This document shows positions 44,242 through 52,934 of a DNA stretch of 64,000 nt, piece after piece. Each line of letters starts with the position of its first letter. Positions within the stretch are counted from its first letter, which is position 1. Origin of the DNA: Nitrospira sp. SG-bin1 (GTDB lineage Bacteria > Nitrospirota > Nitrospiria > Nitrospirales > Nitrospiraceae); the NCBI GenBank assembly GCA_002083365.1, contig LVWS01000019.1:1-64000 (forward strand), read 5' to 3'. The notes beneath the pieces are model-generated. The model did not search any database. It had not been told where the DNA came from and was given only the letters and a program-made list of their open reading frames with translations. The position numbers and the translations under genes are program-made.

Positions 44242-45429
44242 CTAACAGCAGCCTCCCTCGGGAACGCACGTCACGGCTTCGCCGCGTACACGTTCTCCCG
44301 CTCGGTTCAGAATGGCGAAGTGCGGCTGGTACCCATCGGCTTCAAGGACCGCTACGGTCTTTGAGCAAATCTCCAGCGGCTGGCCTCGGCGATAGACGTG
44401 GTGATCGTCATCGGCCGCCTCGATGAAGGGACCTGCTAATAATGCATAATGGCCCTGCCAGGTACAGGGAGCCTCTGCCGGAAACACGGCGCTCCATCGG
44501 GCGTCATTCTGGTCGAGCTGGATCGGGTCGGCAGTGAGGATAAAGTGATCGGCGAACGGTGGGTAGCTCAGCAACAGTTCATCCTCCGGCTTGATGGGTT
44601 GCGGGATGCCGCGCTGGTACGTCGTGCTTCGTTCATCGACAAGCCGACTGAAGGGACCGCGCAAGGTGGCGTATCGGATCGAGGAGACGGTCGGCGTCTG
44701 AGGCAGTTTGTACCCCGTCAACGTCACTGAAAAGAAATGGATGCCATCGATGACTCTCCAGGGTGAAAACTTGACGAGATGGATCCCGAGAAAACCGGCC
44801 GTCGTCAGGCCAGTCATATAGTCGGCGAGCGTCAAAGCTCCGGAAAGACAGTCTCCCCATTTTTGGGTGTCATGGATGAGATACTGCGGCACGACTTGAT
44901 CCGACACGATATCGGAGATTGTGAACCGCCCGCCGGGCTTGGCGACTCGATACATTTCGCGAAACACCTTCCGTTTGTCCGGGGCCAGGTTGATCACACA
45001 ATTCGAAATGATCAGATCGATTGTGCCATCCTCGACCGGCATCGCATCGGCCAAGCCTTTCCGGAATTCCACATTCGAGACGGGGTAGCCAAGGTTCGCT
45101 GCTACGACAGCCGCGTTCTTGCGCGCAATCTCCAACATCGTATCGGTCATGTCGATGCCGACCACATGGCCTGTCAGTCCCACTAACCGGGAGGCCTCAA
45201 AACAATCGATGCCGCCGCCTGACCCGATATCCAGCACTGTCTCGCCGACCTGCACGGTCTTGAGGCCGGCCGGCGTGCCGCAGCCATAGGAAATTCTCAA
45301 AACTTCTTCGGGAATGAAGGTTTTGAGGTGTCCCATGTCGTAACTGGTGGGGCAACACATCTCTTCGCCGGTACTGACGGCTTTCGCATAACGCTCGCTG
45401 ACTTTTTTCGTGATTTCATCGATGGGCAT
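44242..45429 (-). CDS. arsM: ArsM-type arsenite methyltransferase with C-terminal extension
   Basis: 395 residues. SAM-dependent methyltransferase: EEMCCPTSYDMGHL, VLDIGSGGGIDCFEAS, ADAMPVEDGTIDLIISNCVINLAPDKRKVFREMYRVAKPGG and SDIVSD. The Cys pair near the N-terminus and the NCVINL cysteine fit As(III) binding by ArsM. Residues ~265-395 are an extra domain, ending in GGCC, that I do not recognise. With ArsS directly downstream the pathway is arsenosugar formation, not only volatile methylarsenic. Confidence 0.85.
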   Translation of the reverse strand: MPIDEITKKVSERYAKAVSTGEEMCCPTSYDMGHLKTFIPEEVLRISYGCGTPAGLKTVQVGETVLDIGSGGGIDCFEASRLVGLTGHVVGIDMTDTMLEIARKNAAVVAANLGYPVSNVEFRKGLADAMPVEDGTIDLIISNCVINLAPDKRKVFREMYRVAKPGGRFTISDIVSDQVVPQYLIHDTQKWGDCLSGALTLADYMTGLTTAGFLGIHLVKFSPWRVIDGIHFFSVTLTGYKLPQTPTVSSIRYATLRGPFSRLVDERSTTYQRGIPQPIKPEDELLLSYPPFADHFILTADPIQLDQNDARWSAVFPAEAPCTWQGHYALLAGPFIEAADDDHHVYRRGQPLEICSKTVAVLEADGYQPHFAILNRAGERVRGEAVTCVPEGGCC

Positions 45430-45467
45430 GTTCGGCCTCGCAGAATGGTCAGGATAGCTGAAATATG

Positions 45468-45495
45468 TGTATCAACACTCCGCCTATCCAGTCAA
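45468..45495 (-). promoter_or_regulatory. Candidate promoter of the arsM-arsS-pit operon
   Basis: Minus-strand TTGACT (45495-45490) and GATACA (45473-45468) with a 16-base spacer, about 40 bases upstream of arsM. No ArsR dyad could be identified with confidence. Confidence 0.4.
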
Positions 45496-45765
45496 TTGGA
45501 ACACCTAGAGTAGGCGAAAACAGGGAGGATGGAACATCCAATTCTTTCCAATTCAGAGTCCGTTGCCGGACGAAAATCTTACAGAGGTTTTGAAGTGTTC
45601 GGTTGTCTGGTAGGTACTTGGGTACGTAAGCCTATGACCAAGCGCAATCGGAGAAAGAGAAAAAGGCCAGTATATGAAGGGACGAGTCTTTCAGCGCGAG
45701 ACCAGATGATGCGGCCAATCGGAGGGCGCTGCTGTGGTCTCGTGTTGCCAAGCGAGGGGTACCAC

Positions 45766-45951
45766 TTAGGGGAGGCTGAGTTCAGAAAATTTTCGCAGAG
45801 CTTCCATCAGGGTGAGGTCGAAGTTCAGGCGGTATAGGTTGAGTTGCATGGCTTCAAACGTCTCTCCTTGTGCCCAATGCTCGGGAAAGTTAGGCAGATA
45901 ACCCAGCCACTGCTTTTCTTCATCCAAGTAGTAGCATTTGATTTTCTGCAT
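45766..45951 (-). CDS. HicB-like small protein
   Basis: 61 residues (MQKIKCYYLDEEKQWLGYLPNFPEHWAQGETFEAMQLNLYRLNFDL) with the HicB/RNase H-like strand-strand-helix layout, without the usual C-terminal DNA-binding part. No HicA toxin (small dsRBD-like protein with a His) is next to it. Likely an orphan antitoxin-type protein. Confidence 0.6.
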   Translation of the reverse strand: MQKIKCYYLDEEKQWLGYLPNFPEHWAQGETFEAMQLNLYRLNFDLTLMEALRKFSELSLP

Positions 45952-46178
45952 AAAGTACCTCGTTTGAAATCGGGATACGAACCACTAGAAGGCCGTTCGG
46001 GCTTCTTCTGGTGTATGAGATCATTCCAACATGTGATTCTTCATCGGTCAAGAATCTACAAAACCTAAGGCTGTGGCGTACCAAAAGGATAGTGTGACCG
46101 TCGCGATGAATGTCGGCGCTCTGTCATGACGTCGAGGCGGGTGGCAAGAAACAGCCAGGGGTGGAGTAGATGAGGCCC

Positions 46179-46544
46179 TCAACGATTACTGATCATCGCG
46201 AAGAGGAGTTCTTCCACACGGGCGCGTCGCTTCATCTGGGCACGGGACATGGGACGGGATCTCGTGGGTGTGTGACGGGAGAGCGTGGACGTAGAATTAT
46301 GATACCGCTCGTGCTCTCCATTTCCGTATTGATCCTCTTGGCCCCCGTGGGACTGGTAGAGGTTCCTTTCTGCTTCTTGAGCAATGAGCTCTTGGTGCAG
46401 TTGCCACAGCTTGAACTGCAGTTCTTCGAAAGAGTCCCCATACGTCTCGTGTTCCGGGTAGCCCTCCAGATGGCCGCGCCAACCGTTTCCGTCTTGCACG
46501 ATGATGTATTTGGTGGAATGCATCACGAAAGTATAGCTGGACAT
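46179..46544 (-). CDS. HicB-like protein with basic tail
   Basis: 121 residues. The first ~55 (KYIIVQDGNGWRGHLEGYPEHETYGDSFEELQFKLWQLHQEL) repeat the HicB-like pattern of the 45766 gene; the remainder is a hydrophilic tail rich in Arg/Ser/His. A start at 46523 is also possible. No HicA partner nearby. Confidence 0.55.
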   Translation of the reverse strand: MSSYTFVMHSTKYIIVQDGNGWRGHLEGYPEHETYGDSFEELQFKLWQLHQELIAQEAERNLYQSHGGQEDQYGNGEHERYHNSTSTLSRHTPTRSRPMSRAQMKRRARVEELLFAMISNR

Positions 46545-47087
46545 TTCAGATGCGCAAGTGAAGGGAGGAAATGAACGACACGAGATCGTGACCTGTGGAA
46601 AGTGTTAGAAAAGCCAATGAGTTATCTCGTGTTCTCCCTTAATCAATGCATCAAGGACTCCTCCTTCCTGCGGTTAACTACAATGCAAGGGAGCTTTCAG
46701 AAAAAACTTAAGCAGGACGATGGACAATTTTACATTGATTAGGACACCACGCAACCCACAATCGTAATCGTATTTTGACGGCTAGATCATTCTCGAAGCA
46801 TCAAAACGTACAAGCGCGCTCGAGGGAATGAAGATAAGGCAGGTCAGGAGGTTATCAGTGATGCCATGCTTGGCGGTAAGACAAGCCGGCACTAGACTCC
46901 TCGATAAATGAAACGCTCGATGTGTACGGGTAACGGTCGGTCTCGATTGCACGCCGAGGTATGGTGGATGACACTGACGATTTATCGTGAAAAGATCGAC
47001 AAGATCTCCGATCACGGCTACATTTCGATACAGAAGTTCTGGGATTCTCCAATTCGATACTTTGACCAAAGCGGGAGGCGCCACGAC
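46545..47087. other. Intergenic stretch without a supported gene
   Basis: Frames here give short, low-quality proteins only. The frame that opens at 46908 belongs to the following gene, whose likely start is 47088. Confidence 0.45.
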
Positions 47088-47612
47088 ATGATACAAACCC
47101 AAGCATCGACGGATGAGCAATTGAAGGACCAAGCGATCCGGCAAGCGTTGGTCGGGGATTTGACTGGGGCGCGACAAACCGCAGGTGAGATCGTTGATAA
47201 ACGGTACTCGCGAGAGGCCTGGCAGATGATGCTGTTCGTCGAATCGGAGCGGGGGAACGTACAGTCCGTGAAGGACACCATCGTCTCATGTCCCGATCCG
47301 TCGCTCTTGGCGAGTCATTTCTATTTGGAACTGCCTCAGCTCTTCGTCAAGGCCGGCGATCGGTCCGGCGCCATCGAGATTGCCAAGGCGATGGGCAATG
47401 CCGGAGTGTTACCTCTCATCGGCATCGCCGCGCATCTGGCGCAGGACGGAGATATCGAAGGAATGCGAGACGCGCTCGCCCATATCGATGATGCAGACTT
47501 GAGGGTCCTGATCCTGCGCAAGGTGACGGCGTATCAGCCCACGATGCCGGGGCTCGACGACCTTGATTCGATGCGAACTGAAACGGCCCAAACCGACTCA
47601 CTGGCTGCCTGA
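47088..47612 (+). CDS. Conserved hypothetical, helical-repeat protein
   Basis: 174 residues from ATG 47088 (GGGAGG nine bases upstream). All-helical with TPR-like spacing: KDQAIRQALVGDLTGARQTAGEIVDKRYSREAWQMMLFVESERGN, LASHFYLELPQLFVKAGDRSGAIEIAKAMGN, LAQDGDIEGMRDALAHID. No signal peptide. Function unknown; the repeat type is inferred. Confidence 0.6.
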   Translation: MIQTQASTDEQLKDQAIRQALVGDLTGARQTAGEIVDKRYSREAWQMMLFVESERGNVQSVKDTIVSCPDPSLLASHFYLELPQLFVKAGDRSGAIEIAKAMGNAGVLPLIGIAAHLAQDGDIEGMRDALAHIDDADLRVLILRKVTAYQPTMPGLDDLDSMRTETAQTDSLAA

Positions 47613-48031
47613 CCATTTTTTGCCGTAGCTCTCCGCCGATCTCTTTTGGACTCCTCTCTGATCCGCTTACGCTCGCCAAAAGTTCGATAGACAGAAAGAA
47701 AGCCGAGCGATAAATCGAAGGAAGCACTCTGGGAAGGGCGATCTTACCCGAGGACGGTCTTGCCGATTGGCGACTGAATCAGAAGCGATTCAATTCGAAT
47801 CCATTCGACTCAACGCCTTGTCTAGTCCGGACGATTGAGCCAAAGCGGCGGTTCCTCGCAAGTAATTATCTTTCCTCACAATTTACCGTTCATATGTACT
47901 TGGTATTAGATAGCGTAATGCGCGCACACCCCTTGCAAAAACAACCGGTCAGAAGTGAATGAGCCATCGATTTTCCAAGAGCCAACGGTCGATGGTGTGG
48001 CAGGAGGCTCCGTGTGCATGGGAGGTGCTTT
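47613..48031. other. Intergenic stretch, nothing supported
   Basis: No gene, RNA or clear repeat. The last part presumably holds the promoter for the lipoprotein gene. Confidence 0.45.
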
Positions 48032-48427
48032 ATGAAACGCTCACATATGGCGATGGTCGTCGCCGGATTCTTGATCTATGCAACTGGGTGCGTGGAGATG
48101 CAGCGAACCTGCACCAGTCAAGAGATGATCGCCATGAAGGAGAAGGGGTTCAGCGTCGATGACATCGACAATATGTGCACCTCCTATAAGGTCAAGGAGG
48201 AGTCTTTCCAAGCTGTGGCTGATGTCATGAAGGCCATGGCGGCCAACCCTAAAGACCAATCCAATCCAGCCGGTTCGGGTCCTGCCAACGCCGCCGCCTT
48301 TTCCAATGCGGGCGCGGCGTACTGCACGACTCAATACGGGAGCTGTCCACTTGGAACAAGGGCTGCCGCCGGACTGATGTGTCAGTGCCAGACTGTCTAT
48401 GGACCCATTCCCGGTGTGACCCAATAG
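48032..48427 (+). CDS. Small cysteine-containing lipoprotein
   Basis: 131 residues from ATG 48032 (GGGAGG nine bases upstream; frame opens at 48014). Lipobox ATGC after MVVAGFLIY marks lipid anchoring. Several Cys (CTSQE, MCTSYK, YCTTQYGSC, MCQCQ) may form disulfides. Unknown function; downstream about 385 bases are empty to the decayed zinc-ribbon copy. Confidence 0.7.
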   Translation: MKRSHMAMVVAGFLIYATGCVEMQRTCTSQEMIAMKEKGFSVDDIDNMCTSYKVKEESFQAVADVMKAMAANPKDQSNPAGSGPANAAAFSNAGAAYCTTQYGSCPLGTRAAAGLMCQCQTVYGPIPGVTQ

Positions 48428-48813
48428 GGCTACCTAGACCGGAGTGAACGCGTCGGGTCCTCGTCTCCATTTCTTCCGGCTGACGAAGGTTCTGATTGGG
48501 TTTGAGGCGGTGCGGCAGCGAGTGTGAACGAAGTCGAGTATCGCTTCTCTGGTATCAATGTTCCCCTGGGCGAGATTGTTCGGATGAATCGGTGTTTGAG
48601 TCGCTTTCTAGGTACATCTTGCGCGAGGGCCATTATCTGACTTCCCGTCCTTGCTGCAGCTTCGCTATGTGACGGCCTGACTGTTCTTGTATTCCGGACG
48701 GTTTAGTGGATCACGATTGTGACGGCAATCGAGTTCTCCCCTACGGCGCGCCGGCGCCTTGCGAAACGTCTGCGGAGCGCAAAGCGCTTAAGTCGTACGG
48801 TAGGATTCAGGGG

Positions 48814-49037
48814 CTAAGCTGCTTCAACTGGTCGTCGAAGCGCAGGTTTCGTCAAACGTGACGCGAGTCGCTTGGCCCGGAGAGCACGCCGGGTCGTGCG
48901 GTGATAATGGATCAAGGGATCCACAATATCCCGCAGGTCGGACATCGCATGGCCTGCATTCACATCGGCAAGTAACTTTCCTGCATGTCCAGTAAATGGT
49001 CCACCACCATGAGCCCGTTGCATCTAGGACAGGTCAT
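48814..49037 (-). pseudogene. Decayed copy of the zinc-ribbon gene at 52206
   Basis: Read from ATG 49037 (AAGGAGG upstream) the protein starts MTCPRCNGLMVVDHLLDMQE and continues SYLPM, then hits a TGA where the intact copy has Trp (TGG). A one-base deletion after the second CxxC then shifts the frame into the DPLIHYHRTTRRALRAKRLASRLTKPALRRPVEAA tail. With both defects the gene is non-functional. The flanking DNA is also duplicated. Confidence 0.85.
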
Positions 49038-49300
49038 TGGAATTCCTCCTTGGTAATCGCTCGGCCATCACAACCTGTATAACTAACTCACTCCTTGGCA
49101 TAGGCGCTTAGGCAACGATGGCGCCACGAGGGAGTCTGGTAATGACCTCCAAGAGCGATGGCGATGAGCGCGATGTCGAACGTACTTCGGTGGGTTTGGG
49201 AACCCATCCACGATGGATAAGGCTTGCGGAGGATCGTATCCCGAGCGATACGCTGACGGATAAAACGATACAGGGCGACGAATCGGTTGATGCGATGACT
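49038..49300. repeat. Duplicated 5' flank shared with 52428-52620
   Basis: Upstream of the pseudogene the words TAGGCAACGATGGC, ATCGTATC-N6-GATACG and AAAACGATACAGGGC match, with drift, TAGGCAATGATGATGC, ATCGTATC-N6-GATACG and AAAACGATGCAGGGC upstream of the intact gene. So gene and flank were copied together. Confidence 0.6.
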
Positions 49301-49312
49301 GTATGAAACGAA

Positions 49313-49354
49313 AAGGCCCGGCGCAGTGGTTGAGTGCCACCGCACCGGGCCTTA
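49313..49354 (-). terminator. Rho-independent terminator of the copper/propeller gene
   Basis: Long GC-rich hairpin (arms about 49313-49329 and 49336-49354) followed on the minus strand by TTTT at 49314-49311. It lies 52 bases after the gene end. Confidence 0.85.
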
Positions 49355-49405
49355 GCTGGTCGCTATGTTAGGTGCCGGAATGATTCCGGCGGCCTGAACA
49401 AACCA

Positions 49406-51442
49406 CTATGGCGTGCAAGGGGTGATGACGGTTCCCGCGAATGGACTCCGTTGCGCGGCCGTCAATTGTCCACAGAAGCTATTGGCACCTTCACCTGACG
49501 GTAGCTTCTGCACCCACCCATTGTAGACATTGGGAACAGGGAGCAAGCCCTGTCCACCCATGCCCTTGTTTCCGCTGATCGGGTCATCCGTTGGTGCAGC
49601 GTCGTCGGCCAACACTACCCATCCGGCGATGACCGGTGCATCAGCTCCCGTTTGCGTCACAATGCCATCGTTGTCCGCATCGTAATCCAACACGATCAAC
49701 CGGTTGGAGAACTTGCTGGTGACATAGGCATAGTACCCGCCACCCTTCTTGGCACCGAAGTTCACGCCGTGACAGCCTGGATCGCACACCACACTCGCAA
49801 CAAGAGCACCTTTCCCGCCATCTGCGGCTGTGTCAATGATCGTGATCGTTCCAGTCAAGGTATTCCCCGTGATCACGAACTTGCCGTCAGGACTTACCGG
49901 AGTTTGAATCGGTAGACCGCCGATGGGTCCACCGGTAGGCCCAGTCAGTGGATTATAGTTTTGGAGCAAATTGATGTCGTTGATCTTATTCCCGGTTGCC
50001 ATGTCGATGACGGAAATACTGTGGCCCAGGTAGTTGGACACGTAATACTTCGTCGAGTCCGGGTTGATTCCCGAGGCAATCGGCAGGGTGCCGGTGGCTG
50101 GTTTGGATTTAATCTTATCGGTGATGAAATCCCAGAATGTGGAGTCATTCGTGTTGGAGTTCGGGGTCACCATTGAATTACCGTCATGGCCCATCCAATG
50201 GGCGTGCGGTTGGGCTTGTTTGTCCCCTGGATTTTGCACCAGAATGTTGCGGTTGATGCTCAGGGTCCCATTGGCGGCTTTGTTCAATTCGACGACCGAA
50301 TCTCCACCGTTCAGTCCCACGTGTACCTGCTCGTTATTGACTCTGGTCATGACGTGAGCGGGATCGTTGCCGAGCTCGATTTCCTGCAAGAGTGTCCCAT
50401 CCGCTTGGTTATGGACGTACAGGCTCTTGCCGTGCCACTCGGTGTTGTAGATCTGCTTCTGATCATGGCTGGCCCACAGGTTATGGGCGTTGTTCATCTT
50501 CTGAGCCGGCAGCGCGATCTTGCGCTTTACCTTCCATTTGTCCGTTCCTTCCACATCGACCACGGTCGTGGTGCTGGGATAGGCGGCCCCTTTCGTCTGG
50601 CTCACCTCATACTGTGTGTCCACCCACACTTCGCCGATCCCGTCGATAGCGGGTGTTTTCAGGGCTGGGATGGTATCGTTGATGTCAAATGCCCCTTGGA
50701 GTGCCGTTTTGAGGTTCGCGACAGCACCTCCCGTAACACGGACATTGACGTCTGGATAATCCGGTTTATAGGGGGTGCCAATCGGTTGGCTGTAGTCCTT
50801 CCAGTTGGTGGGGCTGGTAACAACAAAGAACGCACGCAACAGTCTGAGTCCAAGGTCTGAGAGGCTGGGGAAGGCCTTGGTTGCGTCTGCCGCTTGCCTC
50901 ACGTCAGCCGTATGGGTGACCCCAAAGAGATGGAGTTTCTCACCGATGTCAAGGGCTGCTCCCCCTGGTGGGGTTGAGTTCGGGTTTGTCGTGGCCGGAT
51001 CGTCCACGATCACGCCGGCCAACATGTAGGGATGCAGCTTGCACACGAACACATAGAGACCCGGGGTATTCAAGGTCACTTCATGGTCGTCTTTGTTCGC
51101 TTTATCCTGATCGATACGCTCGGCGGGGGTCGCATCAACCGGCCAAATCAGGCTCGTGACGGTGTGGAAACTCTCGACACGAGACGGACCATTTGCGCCA
51201 TTCGGGCCATGCGTTGACTTGGTTTGAAGAAATGCCACTTTGTCGCCTGGCTTGACGATGGCGAGGGAACGGGTCCCTGCAACTTGAGCGCCGGTATCGA
51301 ACCAGTGACCCGCTTCGTCCGTCACATCGAACGTGGCGGCTGCAGGGGTTACAGCAGCAGGCGGCGCGGGATCGTCGCCTGTACAACCGGCTACTCCCGC
51401 CGCCAGGCAAAGAGCAGCCCCGAAGTGAACATACCTCTTCAT
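49406..51442 (-). CDS. Lipoprotein with blue-copper domain and YVTN-type beta-propeller
   Basis: 678 residues from ATG 51442 (GGAGG upstream; frame opens at 51541). Lipobox GVAGC20. Residues ~40-150 are a cupredoxin with type 1 copper ligands H93 (SFHTV), C134, H137 and M140 (VCKLHPYM). The rest is a beta-propeller of surface/YVTN type: NNAHNLWASHDQKQIYNTEWHGKSLYVHN, PHAHWMGHDGNSMVTPN, YYVSNYLGHSISVIDMATG, GKFVITGNTLTGTITIID, GCHGVNFGAKKGGGYYAYVTSKFSNRLIVLD. Copper plus many His on the propeller recalls the NosZ-like fold arrangement in which a cupredoxin meets a propeller, but CuZ ligands cannot be claimed. Probably a periplasmic electron-transfer or redox enzyme. Confidence 0.82.
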   Translation of the reverse strand: MKRYVHFGAALCLAAGVAGCTGDDPAPPAAVTPAAATFDVTDEAGHWFDTGAQVAGTRSLAIVKPGDKVAFLQTKSTHGPNGANGPSRVESFHTVTSLIWPVDATPAERIDQDKANKDDHEVTLNTPGLYVFVCKLHPYMLAGVIVDDPATTNPNSTPPGGAALDIGEKLHLFGVTHTADVRQAADATKAFPSLSDLGLRLLRAFFVVTSPTNWKDYSQPIGTPYKPDYPDVNVRVTGGAVANLKTALQGAFDINDTIPALKTPAIDGIGEVWVDTQYEVSQTKGAAYPSTTTVVDVEGTDKWKVKRKIALPAQKMNNAHNLWASHDQKQIYNTEWHGKSLYVHNQADGTLLQEIELGNDPAHVMTRVNNEQVHVGLNGGDSVVELNKAANGTLSINRNILVQNPGDKQAQPHAHWMGHDGNSMVTPNSNTNDSTFWDFITDKIKSKPATGTLPIASGINPDSTKYYVSNYLGHSISVIDMATGNKINDINLLQNYNPLTGPTGGPIGGLPIQTPVSPDGKFVITGNTLTGTITIIDTAADGGKGALVASVVCDPGCHGVNFGAKKGGGYYAYVTSKFSNRLIVLDYDADNDGIVTQTGADAPVIAGWVVLADDAAPTDDPISGNKGMGGQGLLPVPNVYNGWVQKLPSGEGANSFCGQLTAAQRSPFAGTVITPCTP

Positions 51443-52205
51443 TGAAGCCTCCTTTGAGTGATGAAATGGTGTAACGTAACGTTGACTGCTTTCAACTGAG
51501 CTGAACGCGCGGGGAGAGAAGCGTATCCCTAGAGCGCCCAATCGTCATGAAACGGGTTGTTTATAATGACCATAATTCTAATTAGTCAATACCAAATAAT
51601 TAGGTACTGTAACTTAATGCAAACCGTTTCATGCCGATGTATCTATGTTGTCCAGTCATCGAACTTGTTCGGAGATAGAGCAAACTACGTGCCTCAGAAA
51701 AATTCCCTGTCCCCGACGGGTGCGAGCTGGAACGACAATGATTTATGCATACGTTGCTTGGTCCTATTCAATTGAGGACAAGAATCGAATTGGATACAAA
51801 TTGTGTATCGAATTGGATTCAGAAATGGTTATTCTTGTCATGGTATCGCTCGCTGCTCCCGCACCGATGGAGGCAACGTTTCATCGGTGTCTCATAATAA
51901 AATAAGAATTACGATTACCGATATGACATAAGAATGACTCCCGAGGTAGTAGAACCTTCGGGCATCCATTCATGGTGAGGTATATTACCTCGTCTCTTGT
52001 CGTTGAAGTTGGGGGACTCGTCCAGGTAAGTTCGCGAAAACGTCGCTCATCATACTCGATACTCGGAGAGGCGCTTCTCCTGCCAACTCACGGGAATGCC
52101 TTGGGGGGAACTCCCATACATTGGCCGATGAGGGCGTGTCTTTGCTAGGCGCCACCGTCCACACCGCAGAGCCGCGGCGCTCAGGCTGCGGAACACACCA
52201 TAGAG
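51443..52205. other. AT-rich spacer with a local direct/inverted repeat
   Basis: 763 bases with no credible gene; short frames only. A 12-base direct repeat ATCGAATTGGAT (51784-51795 and 51807-51818) brackets a dyad GATACA-N5-TGTATC (51793-51809). AT content is well above the surroundings at 51550-51900. Confidence 0.5.
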
Positions 52206-52427
52206 CTAGGCCGCTTGAACAGGGCGCATGACTGGGTTTGTCAACCGTGACGCCAACTGCTTGGTTCTGCGAGCACGCTGAGCCGTACGGTGAAAATGGA
52301 TCAATGGGTCCACGATATTGCCGCAGGTCACGCAACGCAACCCCTGCATCCACATCGGGACGTAACTTTCCTGCATGTCCAGTAAATGAGTCACCACCAT
52401 GAGTCCGCAGCATCTCGTGCACTTCAT
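52206..52427 (-). CDS. Small zinc-ribbon protein (intact copy)
   Basis: 73 residues from ATG 52427 (AAGGAGG-like site upstream; frame opens at 52457). Two CxxC pairs (KCTRCCGLM; RCVTCGNI) about 28 residues apart form a rubredoxin/zinc-ribbon knuckle; the tail is basic (HRTAQRARRTKQLASRLTN). Small ribbon proteins of this form recur in Nitrospira genomes (recollection). Nucleic-acid or protein binding is likely. The degenerate copy at 48814 shows it was duplicated. Confidence 0.7.
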   Translation of the reverse strand: MKCTRCCGLMVVTHLLDMQESYVPMWMQGLRCVTCGNIVDPLIHFHRTAQRARRTKQLASRLTNPVMRPVQAA

Positions 52428-52566
52428 GAGAAATCCTCCTTGATGATGGTCGAGCACGGAAATCGTGCTCGTAATGACCGATTCTTATAGGCAATGATGA
52501 TGCCATGATGAAAACCAGGCGGGGATTAGATGATTGGGGCCTGCTCCAAACAGTTGGATTGTGAAT

Positions 52567-52732
52567 CGTATCTCAGATGATACGCCGTAAAAGACAAAAC
52601 GATGCAGGGCCGTGTACGTAGAAAGCGGCGATGGGTCGTGGTCGCAATTCTTAATTCACGGATCCGAGGCATTCTTCTCCTACACTTCGCGCTTATGAAA
52701 ATTTCCAATCACGCCTGTATCTGACGAGATAC
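52567..52732. repeat. GTATC-N6-GATAC dyads upstream of the zinc-ribbon gene
   Basis: CGTATC-N6-GATACG at 52567-52584 (its twin is 49235-49252) and GTATC-N6-GATAC at 52717-52732. The stretch 52428-52934 otherwise carries no gene; it must hold the divergent promoters of the ribbon and haloperoxidase genes. Confidence 0.5.
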
Positions 52733-52934
52733 GAAAGGATCTAATTAGATCCACCAATCCCTCTCCTCACTAAGTAACGCGAATCGCATCGCACACTGAC
52801 AATACAATTCAGCGGTTTCGAGATTCTTATTGCGGCAATCCTGGTCACCGACGATGGAGCATACAGGCGTGGCATGGTCAGTGCTTAGTCGTCAGAGAAG
52901 CCATTTCACATCCACCAGCGAGAGGAGTGTCTAC

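Noticed and set aside
45529..45837. 102-residue plus-strand frame upstream of the HicB-like gene
   Set aside because: No recognisable domain, overlaps the HicB-like gene and has an unlikely composition.
51557..51905. Short overlapping plus-strand frames in the AT-rich spacer
   Set aside because: No ribosome sites, no family, and frames overlap one another.
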